A DNA stretch of 64,000 nt from the NCBI GenBank assembly GCA_900547155.1, contig URFH01000007.1, forward strand, positions 13,004-77,003, read 5' to 3'. Numbering within the stretch: position 1 is the first letter of the stretch; each line of letters opens with the position of its first letter. This DNA is from an uncultured bacterium (GTDB lineage Bacteria; Cyanobacteriota; Vampirovibrionia; Gastranaerophilales; Gastranaerophilaceae). Shown piece after piece: positions 1-8,086 of this stretch. The notes under the pieces are model-generated. The model saw only the letters and a list, made by a program, of their open reading frames with translations. It was not told the origin of the DNA and did no database searches. Made by a program: the position numbers and the translations under genes.

Positions 1-1
1 T

Positions 2-1339
2 TGCGACGGTGATAAATGTATCGGAGTGATGATTGTCGGCGATAATGATTATACAAATTACGCGGATATCTACAAAATGATGGCAAATTATCTTGCCCTT
101 TTCATTCAAAACAAAGAACTCTCAAACAAAGTTCTTTTGAACACCCACACCGATGCTCTGACCAATCTGAACAACCACAGACGCCTTCAGGAAATCCTTG
201 TGCAGGAAATTGACAAGGCCAAACGCACCGATACGAAAATGTCAGTTGTTATTTTTGACATAAACAATATTTCACAGATAAACAAGGATTTTGGTGCGGC
301 AAAAGGCGACGAAATCATAAAACTTGTTTCGGACAAAATCAGCCAGAACATAAGAACAAACGACAGCGCCGGAAGATACGGCGGCGACGAAATTGCGGTT
401 ATTTTACCGGATACGGATTCGGCTGACGCAAAATATCTTGCAGAATATCTCACTTACACGCTTTCCTGCTGCCTTGTTGACGGCGTAGGGCCGATAAAAG
501 TTTCTGTAGGAATTTCAACTTTCCCGAAATCCTCAATTGACCCGGAAAAACTCTGGATTCTGGCAGAACAGGCAATGTATATTTCCAAAAGCAAAGGCTA
601 CAAAAACGGAATGTCCACAATTGTCTGCTCGGAGGATTTTGATTTCTGGGATGATATGGCGCTCAGTTCATTTGCGTCAGTCATTGCGAAGCGCCACTCG
701 CAAATCGGCATAAACTTTGATGAAGAGCTCGTTGCAAAATTCCATAACGAAGAAATTATTTCACAAAACCACTTAATCGAGGTCGTAACCTCGCTTGCTT
801 CGGCGATTGATGCAAAAGATGAATACACAAAAGGTCATTCGACCTCAGTTTCCAGATATTCTGAAGCGCTGGCAAGAAGTTTGAACCTTCCTGAAAAAGA
901 TGTGGAAAGAATCAAGCTCGGAGCGCTTTTGCATGACATAGGAAAAATCGGAATACCGGAAAATGTCCTCAAAAAGCCGTCAAAACTCGACGATAATGAA
1001 TGGGAAGTAATGAAACAGCACCCGTCAATCGGCGCAGAAAAGGTGCTCATGCCTAACGAATCGCTGCATGACCTCATTCCTATTGTCAAATACCACCATG
1101 AACACTGGGACGGCTCAGGATACCCCGAAAAACTCAAAGGTGAAGAAATTCCCCTCGCAGCAAGAATAGTTTCTGTTGCTGACGCTTATCATGCGCTCAT
1201 CAGCGACAGACCGTACAGGAAAGGATTATCAGTAGAAAAAGCATGCGAAATTCTCAAGCTCGGCGCCGGAATCCAATGGGACAAAAGGCTTGTGGATGAA
1301 TTTATTAACATTGCACCCTCGCTTGCTACTAATATTTAG
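2..1339 (+). CDS. GGDEF and HD-GYP domain protein (c-di-GMP turnover), 5' end outside window
   Basis: The frame is open to the left edge, so the start is missing; the first ATG inside the window (26) lies within what looks like the end of an N-terminal sensor domain, perhaps GAF. Counting from that ATG, a diguanylate cyclase domain spans about residues 38-200 with GGDEI at 119-123 and an RxxD inhibitory-site motif at 110-113. An HD-GYP phosphodiesterase domain follows (about 250-430) with HD at 303-304, HHEH at 357-360 and GYP at 365-367. The GHS histidine of the first HD-GYP helix is present. The protein could therefore both make and break c-di-GMP; the GGDEI variant (I for F) leaves cyclase activity likely but unproven. 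A consensus promoter follows the gene. Confidence 0.9.
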   Translation, partial: CDGDKCIGVMIVGDNDYTNYADIYKMMANYLALFIQNKELSNKVLLNTHTDALTNLNNHRRLQEILVQEIDKAKRTDTKMSVVIFDINNISQINKDFGAAKGDEIIKLVSDKISQNIRTNDSAGRYGGDEIAVILPDTDSADAKYLAEYLTYTLSCCLVDGVGPIKVSVGISTFPKSSIDPEKLWILAEQAMYISKSKGYKNGMSTIVCSEDFDFWDDMALSSFASVIAKRHSQIGINFDEELVAKFHNEEIISQNHLIEVVTSLASAIDAKDEYTKGHSTSVSRYSEALARSLNLPEKDVERIKLGALLHDIGKIGIPENVLKKPSKLDDNEWEVMKQHPSIGAEKVLMPNESLHDLIPIVKYHHEHWDGSGYPEKLKGEEIPLAARIVSVADAYHALISDRPYRKGLSVEKACEILKLGAGIQWDKRLVDEFINIAPSLATNI

Positions 1340-1356
1340 ATAAAGTTTATAATTTA

Positions 1357-1385
1357 TTGACATATTTTAAGGTTGATGATATAAT
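1357..1385 (+). promoter_or_regulatory. Sigma70-type promoter upstream of the 1469 gene
   Basis: TTGACA at 1357-1362 and TATAAT at 1380-1385 are both exact consensus hexamers with 17 bases between them. The downstream gene starts 83 bases after the -10 box, so its leader would be about 75 bases long. Confidence 0.75.
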
Positions 1386-1468
1386 ACGTGAACCTAAAAG
1401 TATCCCTATAATCTCTTATTCGTGTGATTAATTAAGTACTAATAAATAATTTAATGAGGATATGAACT

Positions 1469-1996
1469 ATGGAAGTTCGTGTAATCAAGGCTTCTGAGCC
1501 CTCAAAAAACAACAAAATTAATATTCCTTTGGCCGCGGCTATCGGCGGAGTATCAGGCTATGCGCTAAAGCATGCTTTGCCTGTTACAATTGAAGATTTA
1601 AATGAATTTACAAATCATCAATACCAGAAGATGATTGAAGAAAAAACAACAAAAACAAGAAATAAATTCCTTAAAGGCGTTGAAAAAGAAGCTAAAAGGG
1701 CTCCGGAGAACAAGGCGCTTGATATTTTTATCAAATCACAGTCAGAAGATAAAGAAATCGCCAAACAGGCCCTGAAAGATCGTAAAAACCTGCCCAAAGA
1801 AGCCCTGAAACAGCTTACTGAAATCAGAAACAATCTGGCAAGCAAAATCAAAGTCGCACGCCAGACTACGACATTTTTGCTTTCGTCATCAGCAAAACAA
1901 GCCCGTCCGGCCTCGATTTTTGTGGTTCCCGGCGTAATTCTCGGTATGGTTTTTGCATTTATTTATAATGTCATTGGTGACATGAGAAACGGCTAG
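1469..1996 (+). CDS. Hypothetical protein with two hydrophobic segments
   Basis: I do not recognise a family. The 175-residue protein has a short Gly/Ala-rich hydrophobic stretch near residues 21-33, a highly charged helical middle (about 40-130, rich in Lys and Glu) and a clear transmembrane segment near the C-terminus (about 150-168) ending in a short polar tail. A GAGGA-type ribosome site precedes the ATG and a consensus promoter lies 83 bases upstream, so it is a real gene with its own transcript. A single anchored helical protein is what can be seen; the function is unknown. Confidence 0.75.
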   Translation: MEVRVIKASEPSKNNKINIPLAAAIGGVSGYALKHALPVTIEDLNEFTNHQYQKMIEEKTTKTRNKFLKGVEKEAKRAPENKALDIFIKSQSEDKEIAKQALKDRKNLPKEALKQLTEIRNNLASKIKVARQTTTFLLSSSAKQARPASIFVVPGVILGMVFAFIYNVIGDMRNG

Positions 1997-2023
1997 GCTA
2001 ATTAATAATATAAGATTAAAATG

Positions 2024-2051
2024 CCCTTGTATTCAATTCATAATACAGGGG
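2024..2051 (+). terminator. Candidate terminator after the 1469 gene
   Basis: A 10-bp stem with one G-T pair (2024-2033 with 2042-2051) closes an 8-base loop. The tract after it (tgttcttg) is T-rich but interrupted, so termination may be weak. Confidence 0.4.
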
Positions 2052-2118
2052 TGTTCTTGTATTTACAGGCTTTTAGGATTTTTGTTAAGGTTTGTAACAA
2101 ATATAAGAAATATTGAAA

Positions 2119-2154
2119 TTGTATATACCCAATTTGTTTTTATATAAGAGTAAG
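2119..2154 (+). promoter_or_regulatory. Promoter region sharing a 16-base motif with 57863-57878
   Basis: TTGTAT (2119-2124) lies 16 bases before TATATA (2141-2146). The sequence 2139-2154 is identical to 57863-57878 upstream of the ribbon-helix-helix gene, and the match continues loosely as nnACAAA. It sits 20 bases before the coiled-coil gene. The shared 16 bases suggest a common promoter or operator. Confidence 0.45.
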
Positions 2155-2174
2155 TGACAAAGTAAAGGTGTATC

Positions 2175-3296
2175 ATGGTAAGTATTAACACAAATTATTC
2201 AACAACTTATCCGACAGGTTCAACAAAATCTTCTACCGGAACAACAAATTCCACAGAAGAAACGCTTTTCGGTGATGTAGAAGTAACGGGTGCTTCCACA
2301 ACCGATAAAGAAACAGCTGAACTCGAAGCAAAACTTGCTGCTTATCAGGCTCAAAAACAAGAACTGGAAACAAAACTCCAGCAGTACAAACAAGAAAAAT
2401 CACAGCTTGAAGCAAGAAATGCAGCACTTGAAGCTAAAGCAACACAGCTTGAAACAGAAATTAAACAAGTAGAATCCGATCGTGAATCTTATGAAGCTCA
2501 GGCTAAAGAACAGAAAGAAAAATATGAAAAAGACAACATCACACTTCTTTCTGTAATCAAAAAGATGAACGACAAAATCAACGAAACAACTCAAACTGTT
2601 GCTCAGGCAGCTCAAGAAGAAGACAAAAAAATAGAAGATGCAACAACTGAGGCTTTCAAAAAGTACGAAGCAGGTGAAATCACAGAAGACGAAATTCCTG
2701 CATACATCGCTCAAAAATCCGGCAACCAAAACCTCATCGACCAGCTCGCAACAGCAGGTTTGAATGCAGTAAACTCTTTCAGCGCACAGGTTAAATCATT
2801 AATAGCTCAAATGGCACAAACATTGAACTATCTTAACCAGAACAAAGTGAATATTGAAACTGCAACTGAAAAAATAGATAACAGAAATGCCCAGTTGACA
2901 GTAGTTCGCGAAGAACAGGCAGTTGTCCAAGATGATATTGAAGTTGTTGATACAAAAATCAATTCAACTCAATCAGAAATCAACAAAGTAGATAAAAACA
3001 TCAAGTCCGTACAGAACAAACTTTCCGGAACAACTGAAGAAACAAACACTGCAACACAAAATGACTACACAGCACCTGCAAAAGGCCAGCAATCTTCCAA
3101 TCCTTTTGCCGGAGCAGGAAATGACCTTGGTTTAGACCTTGATTCTTTCATCTCGGTCACTACAACCATCGACTTCAGAGGATTCAAAGCAGCTCTTGAT
3201 GCAATGATGACACAAAACAACCAGAGCGTTGAAAACCTCAGAGAAAGAATTCAGGAACAACGCCAGCAGAGAAACCAGGATTTGGCAGTAGCATAA
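2175..3296 (+). CDS. Long coiled-coil protein
   Basis: A 373-residue protein with no signal peptide and no membrane segment. After a Ser/Thr-rich N-terminal 35 residues, heptad-type sequence rich in Leu, Lys, Glu and Gln runs from about 42 to 135, with a second helical block at about 180-290 and a Gln/Arg-rich helical C-terminal end. Asp/Gly-rich sequence (about 300-340) separates them. The even use of Ala, Lys, Glu and Gln and a good ribosome site (AAAGG) support a well-expressed structural or scaffold protein. It converges with the ZorAB-like pair and shares a terminator with it; a functional link to that motor cannot be shown from the sequence. Confidence 0.8.
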   Translation: MVSINTNYSTTYPTGSTKSSTGTTNSTEETLFGDVEVTGASTTDKETAELEAKLAAYQAQKQELETKLQQYKQEKSQLEARNAALEAKATQLETEIKQVESDRESYEAQAKEQKEKYEKDNITLLSVIKKMNDKINETTQTVAQAAQEEDKKIEDATTEAFKKYEAGEITEDEIPAYIAQKSGNQNLIDQLATAGLNAVNSFSAQVKSLIAQMAQTLNYLNQNKVNIETATEKIDNRNAQLTVVREEQAVVQDDIEVVDTKINSTQSEINKVDKNIKSVQNKLSGTTEETNTATQNDYTAPAKGQQSSNPFAGAGNDLGLDLDSFISVTTTIDFRGFKAALDAMMTQNNQSVENLRERIQEQRQQRNQDLAVA

Positions 3297-3320
3297 AAGT
3301 ATAAAGATAATCGGAGAAAA

Positions 3321-3360
3321 AAGGGCCTTATTTAAAATAAGGCCCTTTTTATTGTTTTTT
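3321..3360. terminator. Bidirectional terminator between convergent genes
   Basis: A perfect 13-base inverted repeat (3321-3333 and 3335-3347) has T-rich tracts on both strands, so it can end both the coiled-coil gene and the minus-strand ZorB-like gene, whose stop codon lies inside the T tract. Confidence 0.85.
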
Positions 3361-4047
3361 TATAGAATCAAGAATGCTTTTGTCTTTGAACATTATTTTC
3401 AACTCAACGCGCCTGCTTTTTGAAAAATCCTCTTTTCCGTTCGTAAAAATCGGCTCGGAGGAGCTTTTCCCCTGCACGGACAGGAGCTTGTAGAGGTCTT
3501 TTTCATAGGATTTTTTGCCGGAATAATTTGAAAAAACAATATATTGCGCAACAGAAGACGCTCTTTTCAGGCTCAAATCCATATTTCGGAAATACTTTTC
3601 TTCCTCGGATTTTGCACCGGCAAAAGTATGAGAATCAGTATGCCCCTCAATGATAATTTGCGAAATATTTTCACGGATTTTTTTATCTTTTAAAATTGTG
3701 TTGAAATATACCGGCACAAATTTCGCAAGATAGGCTTTTCCGCCTTCTGAAAGCTCATAGCTGTTCAGCTCGAACAATTCCAAATCCGAAATCTTAATCC
3801 TGCCGGAAAATTTGTCCACATCTGCATTTATATTGTTCTTTTTCAGCTCCTCGAGCAGTTTTTCACTAACCTCAAACTGATTTTTCTGTTCGTTGACTTT
3901 GTTTGTGGTGAATCCGGTGATTGCAAAAACGAAAAGTATGATAAAAATTACAACGAGCCCGAGCAAAAGGTCGCTCATCGTCACCCAGAAAACGTTTTCG
4001 TCGCCGCCCGGGGTATTTTTTTGTGATGAATATTTTACATACTTCAT
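3349..4047 (-). CDS. ZorB/MotB-like ion-motor stator subunit with OmpA domain
   Basis: A 232-residue inner-membrane protein: cytoplasmic N-terminus, one transmembrane helix at about 24-46, a linker and a C-terminal OmpA-type peptidoglycan-binding domain (about 120-225). Asp26 at the membrane edge, in the pattern W...SDLLLGL, matches the ion-carrying aspartate of MotB, TolR and ZorB. The OmpA part shows EGHTD (133-137), a N..LSL.RA motif and a C-terminal SRRVELKI. It follows the ZorA-like gene by 9 bases and the pair looks co-translated. It is closer in style to ZorB than to MotB because of its partner, but flagellar or Tol-like roles cannot be excluded. Confidence 0.8.
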   Translation of the reverse strand: MKYVKYSSQKNTPGGDENVFWVTMSDLLLGLVVIFIILFVFAITGFTTNKVNEQKNQFEVSEKLLEELKKNNINADVDKFSGRIKISDLELFELNSYELSEGGKAYLAKFVPVYFNTILKDKKIRENISQIIIEGHTDSHTFAGAKSEEEKYFRNMDLSLKRASSVAQYIVFSNYSGKKSYEKDLYKLLSVQGKSSSEPIFTNGKEDFSKSRRVELKIMFKDKSILDSIKKQ

Positions 4048-4056
4048 TTTCCGCTC

Positions 4057-4971
4057 CTATTCATCACCATTGTTAAATAATTCATCTATAATATTTGCGG
4101 GCTTTTTCTTCTGCTGCAAAAGGTTTTCCTGGAGCTTGTTCACGCTGAAAATCAAGTTATCAAGATAAGGAACAAGACTTGCATTGAAACTTGCCTCAAA
4201 AGCCTCTTTCATTTTTGCCGGAAGCTGGTTAAAAGCCTGATTCATAGCGTTATTCTGGGATTTTGATTCTTTTAACAGCTCCACGAGGAACTTTTCAGAA
4301 GAAATATTGTCAAAAAGCTTGTTAAGCTCAAGCTGGAACTCGTTCAACGGCGCCAGACAGAGGTTTTTGTAAGTAAGCCTTTCAACAATCATAAATATAA
4401 TCGAAGTTCCGACCGCAACAACCGAAATCATTGCCGCAACCTTCATCGCGGCCATCAGCGAAGAAACAGAAGCGATTGTCGCCTCCTGAGTCGCAAAATT
4501 AACCTTTGAAAACGCTAAAGAAATATGCAAAAACGTAAAAAGCGGCCCCAAACCGGTCAAAATCGTGGGCACAGCGGAAATAAACTTGTAATTTATCTTT
4601 CCGTTTACGAGAGTTTCTTCATTGAAAAAATATCCCGCGTCAATTGTGCACTGAATAGAGGCGGTGTCGGCAGATGGGGCTTTGAACTTTGCACCGGCGT
4701 CCGCAGCAGCCATTCCGTCCGAAAAAACAAGCGTATTTTTAAATTCAACCCAGTAATTCGCGATGAACGGGTCTTTTGAAAAGATTTCGTCCAGCTCTTT
4801 GAAGCGGTAAACAATCGTACCTTTCTTAAATCCCCTCAAAACCGAAGTCAGCCTGCGAAGATTTTCATTAATGCTGTGAACTCTTGCCAGAAGATAGCCC
4901 AGAATCAAGACAAACAGCAGTAAAATCGCTATAATTACAGGGTTAAGCAATATATTAAATTCAAAACTCAT
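4057..4971 (-). CDS. ZorA-like MotA/TolQ/ExbB-type motor subunit (short form)
   Basis: A 304-residue membrane protein with helices at about 8-28, 128-152 and 164-192. The order seen in ZorA proteins is present: W..F..TL near residue 72, FF..ETL near 115, then VPTILTGLGPLF.F (about 133-146) starting the second helix. Behind the last helix is a cytoplasmic helical tail of only about 100 residues, much shorter than the long tail of E. coli ZorA (my recollection of the family). A strong AGGAAGG ribosome site precedes the ATG. No zorC, zorD or zorE neighbour exists: upstream is the LdpA-like gene and downstream the convergent coiled-coil gene. Plausible roles are a stripped-down defence motor or another peptidoglycan-anchored proton machine. 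Confidence 0.75.
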   Translation of the reverse strand: MSFEFNILLNPVIIAILLLFVLILGYLLARVHSINENLRRLTSVLRGFKKGTIVYRFKELDEIFSKDPFIANYWVEFKNTLVFSDGMAAADAGAKFKAPSADTASIQCTIDAGYFFNEETLVNGKINYKFISAVPTILTGLGPLFTFLHISLAFSKVNFATQEATIASVSSLMAAMKVAAMISVVAVGTSIIFMIVERLTYKNLCLAPLNEFQLELNKLFDNISSEKFLVELLKESKSQNNAMNQAFNQLPAKMKEAFEASFNASLVPYLDNLIFSVNKLQENLLQQKKKPANIIDELFNNGDE

Positions 4972-5015
4972 CTTTCACCTTCCTGAAAATGCTTACTATA
5001 TATTTATACACTTTT

Positions 5016-5930
5016 TTAATGAGAATTACAATTCACCGACAAAACCAGCTCTTTTGCTTTTTTAACAGCCTCCTCAGGAGGCAGATTTTTGATAATTTTC
5101 CTTGCATAAGACCCGACACCCACTCCGTTGAAGCGCAAGCCGCATTCGTTTGCAAGTTTTGCGGTTTTTGAATTGGTTCCGCCCGACAAAAGTATATAAG
5201 TCCCGAAATCCTGCACAATATGCGCCATTGCAACCGCCTGCAAGGTTGAATTCAATGAATCTTCCCCGCCCGACATAGGAACCCCGTCCGCCTGAATCAC
5301 AAAACGGGAATCGCCCTTGATTTTTTTTACTTTGTTGATGAGTTTTGCAATTTTTTCGTTGCTGTAATATTTTCGGTCAAGACAAAGGCTCAGCGGGCAT
5401 TCGAGGTTCTTTAAAAGGTATTCAACAACGGATTTGGGCGATTTTTTTATTGAAACATGAAGCTCAACGCAGTCAGCGCCGTATTTTTTTGCCAGTCTGA
5501 CAGCTTCCGCTACATCGTTTTGGGTACTTTTGCAGCTGATTGCGCTGCATTTGCATTTTCCGCAGCCGATACATTTGTCAGAAAGCACAAAAGCCCTGCC
5601 TTCTTTCATTACAATTGCCCCGCAAGGGCATTTTTTCAGGCATTTTGCGCAGGCAGAACATTTTTTTTCATTTACAACAGCTTTTCGGGTATGAACATCG
5701 CCCTCAAGCCCTATGCTGATACAAATCAGCGCGTCCTCGCGCCCTGCGTCTTTCAAAGCGCGCTTTAATGCCTCAATTGCCCTTTCCGAGGCATTTATAT
5801 CGAACATATCGCAGCCGGCAAGCGCATAGATTTTGCTTGTTTCATAGATTTCTTCGCAGGAGCGGTTTCCCAGCCCCAAAATCAGCTTAAATATTTTTTT
5901 CTTTTCAAAAACGTCAAAAAGCCTGCTCAT
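5016..5930 (-). CDS. LdpA-like protein with two ferredoxin-type iron-sulfur motifs
   Basis: A 304-residue cytoplasmic protein. The N-terminal F-K-L-I-L-G-L and Y-A-L-A-G-C-D-M-F-D segments (about 14-45) follow the pattern of cyanobacterial LdpA, the light-dependent period protein that reports redox state to the circadian clock. Cysteines at 91, 94, 97 and 101 form one CxxCxxCxxxC motif, and 120, 123, 126 and 133 (with 128) a second. The C-terminal part resembles a TIM-barrel end with GxGVGSYAR near 270. It follows dedA with a one-base gap. Without kai or photosynthesis genes here its role is probably redox sensing or an oxidoreductase reaction of unknown substrate. Confidence 0.75.
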   Translation of the reverse strand: MSRLFDVFEKKKIFKLILGLGNRSCEEIYETSKIYALAGCDMFDINASERAIEALKRALKDAGREDALICISIGLEGDVHTRKAVVNEKKCSACAKCLKKCPCGAIVMKEGRAFVLSDKCIGCGKCKCSAISCKSTQNDVAEAVRLAKKYGADCVELHVSIKKSPKSVVEYLLKNLECPLSLCLDRKYYSNEKIAKLINKVKKIKGDSRFVIQADGVPMSGGEDSLNSTLQAVAMAHIVQDFGTYILLSGGTNSKTAKLANECGLRFNGVGVGSYARKIIKNLPPEEAVKKAKELVLSVNCNSH

Positions 5931-5931
5931 A

Positions 5932-6549
5932 TCAGTCTTTCAAGCCTTTAAAATGTTTGTAAAGATAAAGAATACCGAGCACAAAGCAAACGAGCACGAT
6001 TGCGATGTCGAATTTGTGCCATAAAGCCTTGAAAATAGCCATATTTTGCCCCATTTTTACGCCCACATAAACAAGTAGGTAGCACCAGATGAGCGAGCCT
6101 AAAAAAGTGAGCGTAAAAAAGGTTCTTTTTCGTGCTTTCAAAATCCCCGCGGGGAGCGAAATGAAAGTTCTGACAACAGGGAGCATTCTACAGATGAAAA
6201 ACGCCCAATCACCGTATTTATCGACCCATTCGTCAGCTTCGTCAAGGTCTTTTTTGCTTACGAGCAGCCATTTTCCGTATTTTTCAAAAAACGGGCGTCC
6301 GCCAAAGTAACCGATGTAATACGACGGCACCGAGCCCAGAACACAGCCGAAAGCGCCGGCAAAAGCCGCCACATGGAAGTTCATTTCGCCTTTGCTGACG
6401 AGATATCCGGCAAAAGGCATGATTGTTTCGCTCGGAAGCGGGATATTGCAGGATTCTATTGCCATCAAAAGGCTTATCCCCAAAGGCCCCGTGGCTTCTA
6501 TCATATTTTCAATAAAAGTAATCAGATGTATTAAAATTGTGTCCAACAT
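5932..6549 (-). CDS. DedA family membrane protein
   Basis: A 205-residue integral membrane protein of the DedA/VTT (SNARE-associated) family, which moves undecaprenyl phosphate or phospholipids across the inner membrane. Family marks are E-x-x-x-x-PLPSE near residue 30, F.GG.PFFEKYGK, and F.CR..PV.RT..SLPAG with the conserved arginines. The start was set at the ATG at 6549 because a GAGGA ribosome site lies 7 bases upstream; the open frame runs 27 codons further but overlaps the preceding gene. It overlaps neither the LdpA-like gene (one-base gap) nor needs its own promoter. Confidence 0.9.
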   Translation of the reverse strand: MLDTILIHLITFIENMIEATGPLGISLLMAIESCNIPLPSETIMPFAGYLVSKGEMNFHVAAFAGAFGCVLGSVPSYYIGYFGGRPFFEKYGKWLLVSKKDLDEADEWVDKYGDWAFFICRMLPVVRTFISLPAGILKARKRTFFTLTFLGSLIWCYLLVYVGVKMGQNMAIFKALWHKFDIAIVLVCFVLGILYLYKHFKGLKD

Positions 6550-6563
6550 AATTGATTCCTCAG

Positions 6564-7202
6564 TTAAAACTTCCCTCCGCGCAAGAAAAACTCGGAGCAC
6601 GCAGCGCCGGAGCCCCGTCCTTTTACGCATTCGCGCTCAAGTTCAACGTTTTGCAAATCAGCGCCGAACGCTTTTATATCGCCTTTAAAAATATGCAGCC
6701 CGAAAACATCCTGACCAAGACGGTTTGGAGGTTTTTTGCCATTCATGTCAAAAACAACTGCAGCGCAGGGTTTTATTTCATCGCAGTCGCAATTCAGCCA
6801 TTTAAACCCGATAATTTCGCCATTTTCCCGCTGGTAAAAGCTTCTGGTGAAATACTTTGATTCAAAAGGAATCTGGGCGCCGTTAGAATAGCGGTAGTTG
6901 TAGCCTTTGACCGGTTTATTTATTGCTGCCGCGTCAATATTCAGGTACGGAGCGAGAATTTTAAAAATATTATCCTCCATATTCTCAATATTTGAGCTGC
7001 AAACGCGCTTTACTGCATTATAATCGGCAATTTCAAAGATTTCAAAATTCGGCTGGAGCTCGGAATAGACATTTTTCCACCCCGAAATCAGCCGCGCCTG
7101 TTTTGTGTTATTAAACACAAACGGCAGGCACAAAAGCACCGTCGTCATCAAAAGCGACACAACTACCGCGATTTCTACCATTGTAAAAGCGTTTTTTTTC
7201 AT
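6564..7202 (-). CDS. Type IV prepilin-like (pseudopilin) protein
   Basis: A 212-residue protein starting with a short positive leader and the prepilin pattern A-FTMVE at residues 5-10: Phe at +1, Glu at +5, then an unbroken hydrophobic helix to about residue 30. The residue before the cut site is Ala, not the usual Gly. The soluble part has four or more cysteines (CDCDE and later C...C near the end) that may form disulfides after export, so it is probably a minor pilin or pseudopilin of a type II secretion or type IV pilus machine. No assembly ATPase or prepilin peptidase gene is nearby. Its ATG overlaps the stop of the PHP gene by one base (TGATG), which implies coupled translation. Confidence 0.8.
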   Translation of the reverse strand: MKKNAFTMVEIAVVVSLLMTTVLLCLPFVFNNTKQARLISGWKNVYSELQPNFEIFEIADYNAVKRVCSSNIENMEDNIFKILAPYLNIDAAAINKPVKGYNYRYSNGAQIPFESKYFTRSFYQRENGEIIGFKWLNCDCDEIKPCAAVVFDMNGKKPPNRLGQDVFGLHIFKGDIKAFGADLQNVELERECVKGRGSGAACSEFFLRGGKF

Positions 7203-8068
7203 CAGCGCGCCAAATCCAGTTGTTTTTTTTCTTTCATAAGCTGGTCATAAATCCATTCGGGGATAAAGTTTTTCCCGAGGATAATCTGGCCGTTGTTCGG
7301 GTTGGGCGCATGGAAATCAGAGCCGCCCGTTATGATAAGCCCGTATTTTTCGGCTATTGACGAATAATATTCAACCATTGCTGGCGAATGTTTGCGATGA
7401 TAAGCCTCAACGCCCCTCAAGCCGTAATGCATAAACTCTTTTATAAGTTCTTCTGCATTTTCAACGTCAAAAGGATGTGCAAACACCGGAATTCCGCCTG
7501 CGTCGTAGATAATTTCTATTGCGTCGTGCGGGGTTACGGTTTTTCTTTGCACATAGACATTTGAGTCGTCGTTGATGTATTTGTTATACGCTTCCATCAC
7601 GCTCGAAGTTCCGCCCGCCATTGTTATTGCTTTTGCAATGTGCGGACGCCCGATTGAGCCGCCTTCGGCAACAAGATTTTTGATTTTATCGAATGTAACA
7701 TGGATTCCCTCTTTTTTGTTCAAAAGGGTAATGATTTCATTCGTTTGTTCAATTCTCGCTGCCTGCTGCTGCTTAAGCATTGCTTTAAAATCAGCATTTT
7801 CACGGTTCATAAAGTAGCCGAGAATGTGGATTTCCGTATTTTTATAAATCGTATTGATTTCGACGCCCGAAATTATCTCCAGAGGCGTCACTCCCGCCTC
7901 TTTGGCGATTTTTTCGGAATACGATACTGCTATCGGATACGCAAGAACGTTATCGTGGTCGGTTATCGCAATAGCGTTCAAACCGGCGTCAATTGCAGTA
8001 TCCACAATCTTTTCCGGCGTAAAAACACCGTCGGAAAAGCACGTGTGAATGTGTAAATCGATTTTCAC
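7202..8068 (-). CDS. PHP domain phosphoesterase (TrpH/RNase AM type)
   Basis: A 288-residue metal-dependent phosphoesterase of the PHP family. The ligand motifs appear in family order: HIH at 6-8 with D13, ITDHDN near 37, GVEINT near 66, GRPHIA, FAHPFD and GSDFHAPN near 256. Enzymes of this build hydrolyse 3',5'-bisphosphorylated nucleotides and trim 5' ends of RNA. It is the first gene of the downstream run (prepilin-like, dedA, ldpA-like, zorAB-like) and follows ymdB by 18 bases, so the whole block from rny could be one transcription unit. Confidence 0.9.
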   Translation of the reverse strand: MKIDLHIHTCFSDGVFTPEKIVDTAIDAGLNAIAITDHDNVLAYPIAVSYSEKIAKEAGVTPLEIISGVEINTIYKNTEIHILGYFMNRENADFKAMLKQQQAARIEQTNEIITLLNKKEGIHVTFDKIKNLVAEGGSIGRPHIAKAITMAGGTSSVMEAYNKYINDDSNVYVQRKTVTPHDAIEIIYDAGGIPVFAHPFDVENAEELIKEFMHYGLRGVEAYHRKHSPAMVEYYSSIAEKYGLIITGGSDFHAPNPNNGQIILGKNFIPEWIYDQLMKEKKQLDLAR

Positions 8069-8086
8069 CTTTCTTATCCTCTCATA

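Noticed and set aside
3349..4971. A complete Zorya type I or II system
   Set aside because: No zorC, zorD or zorE gene exists next to the motor pair on either side.
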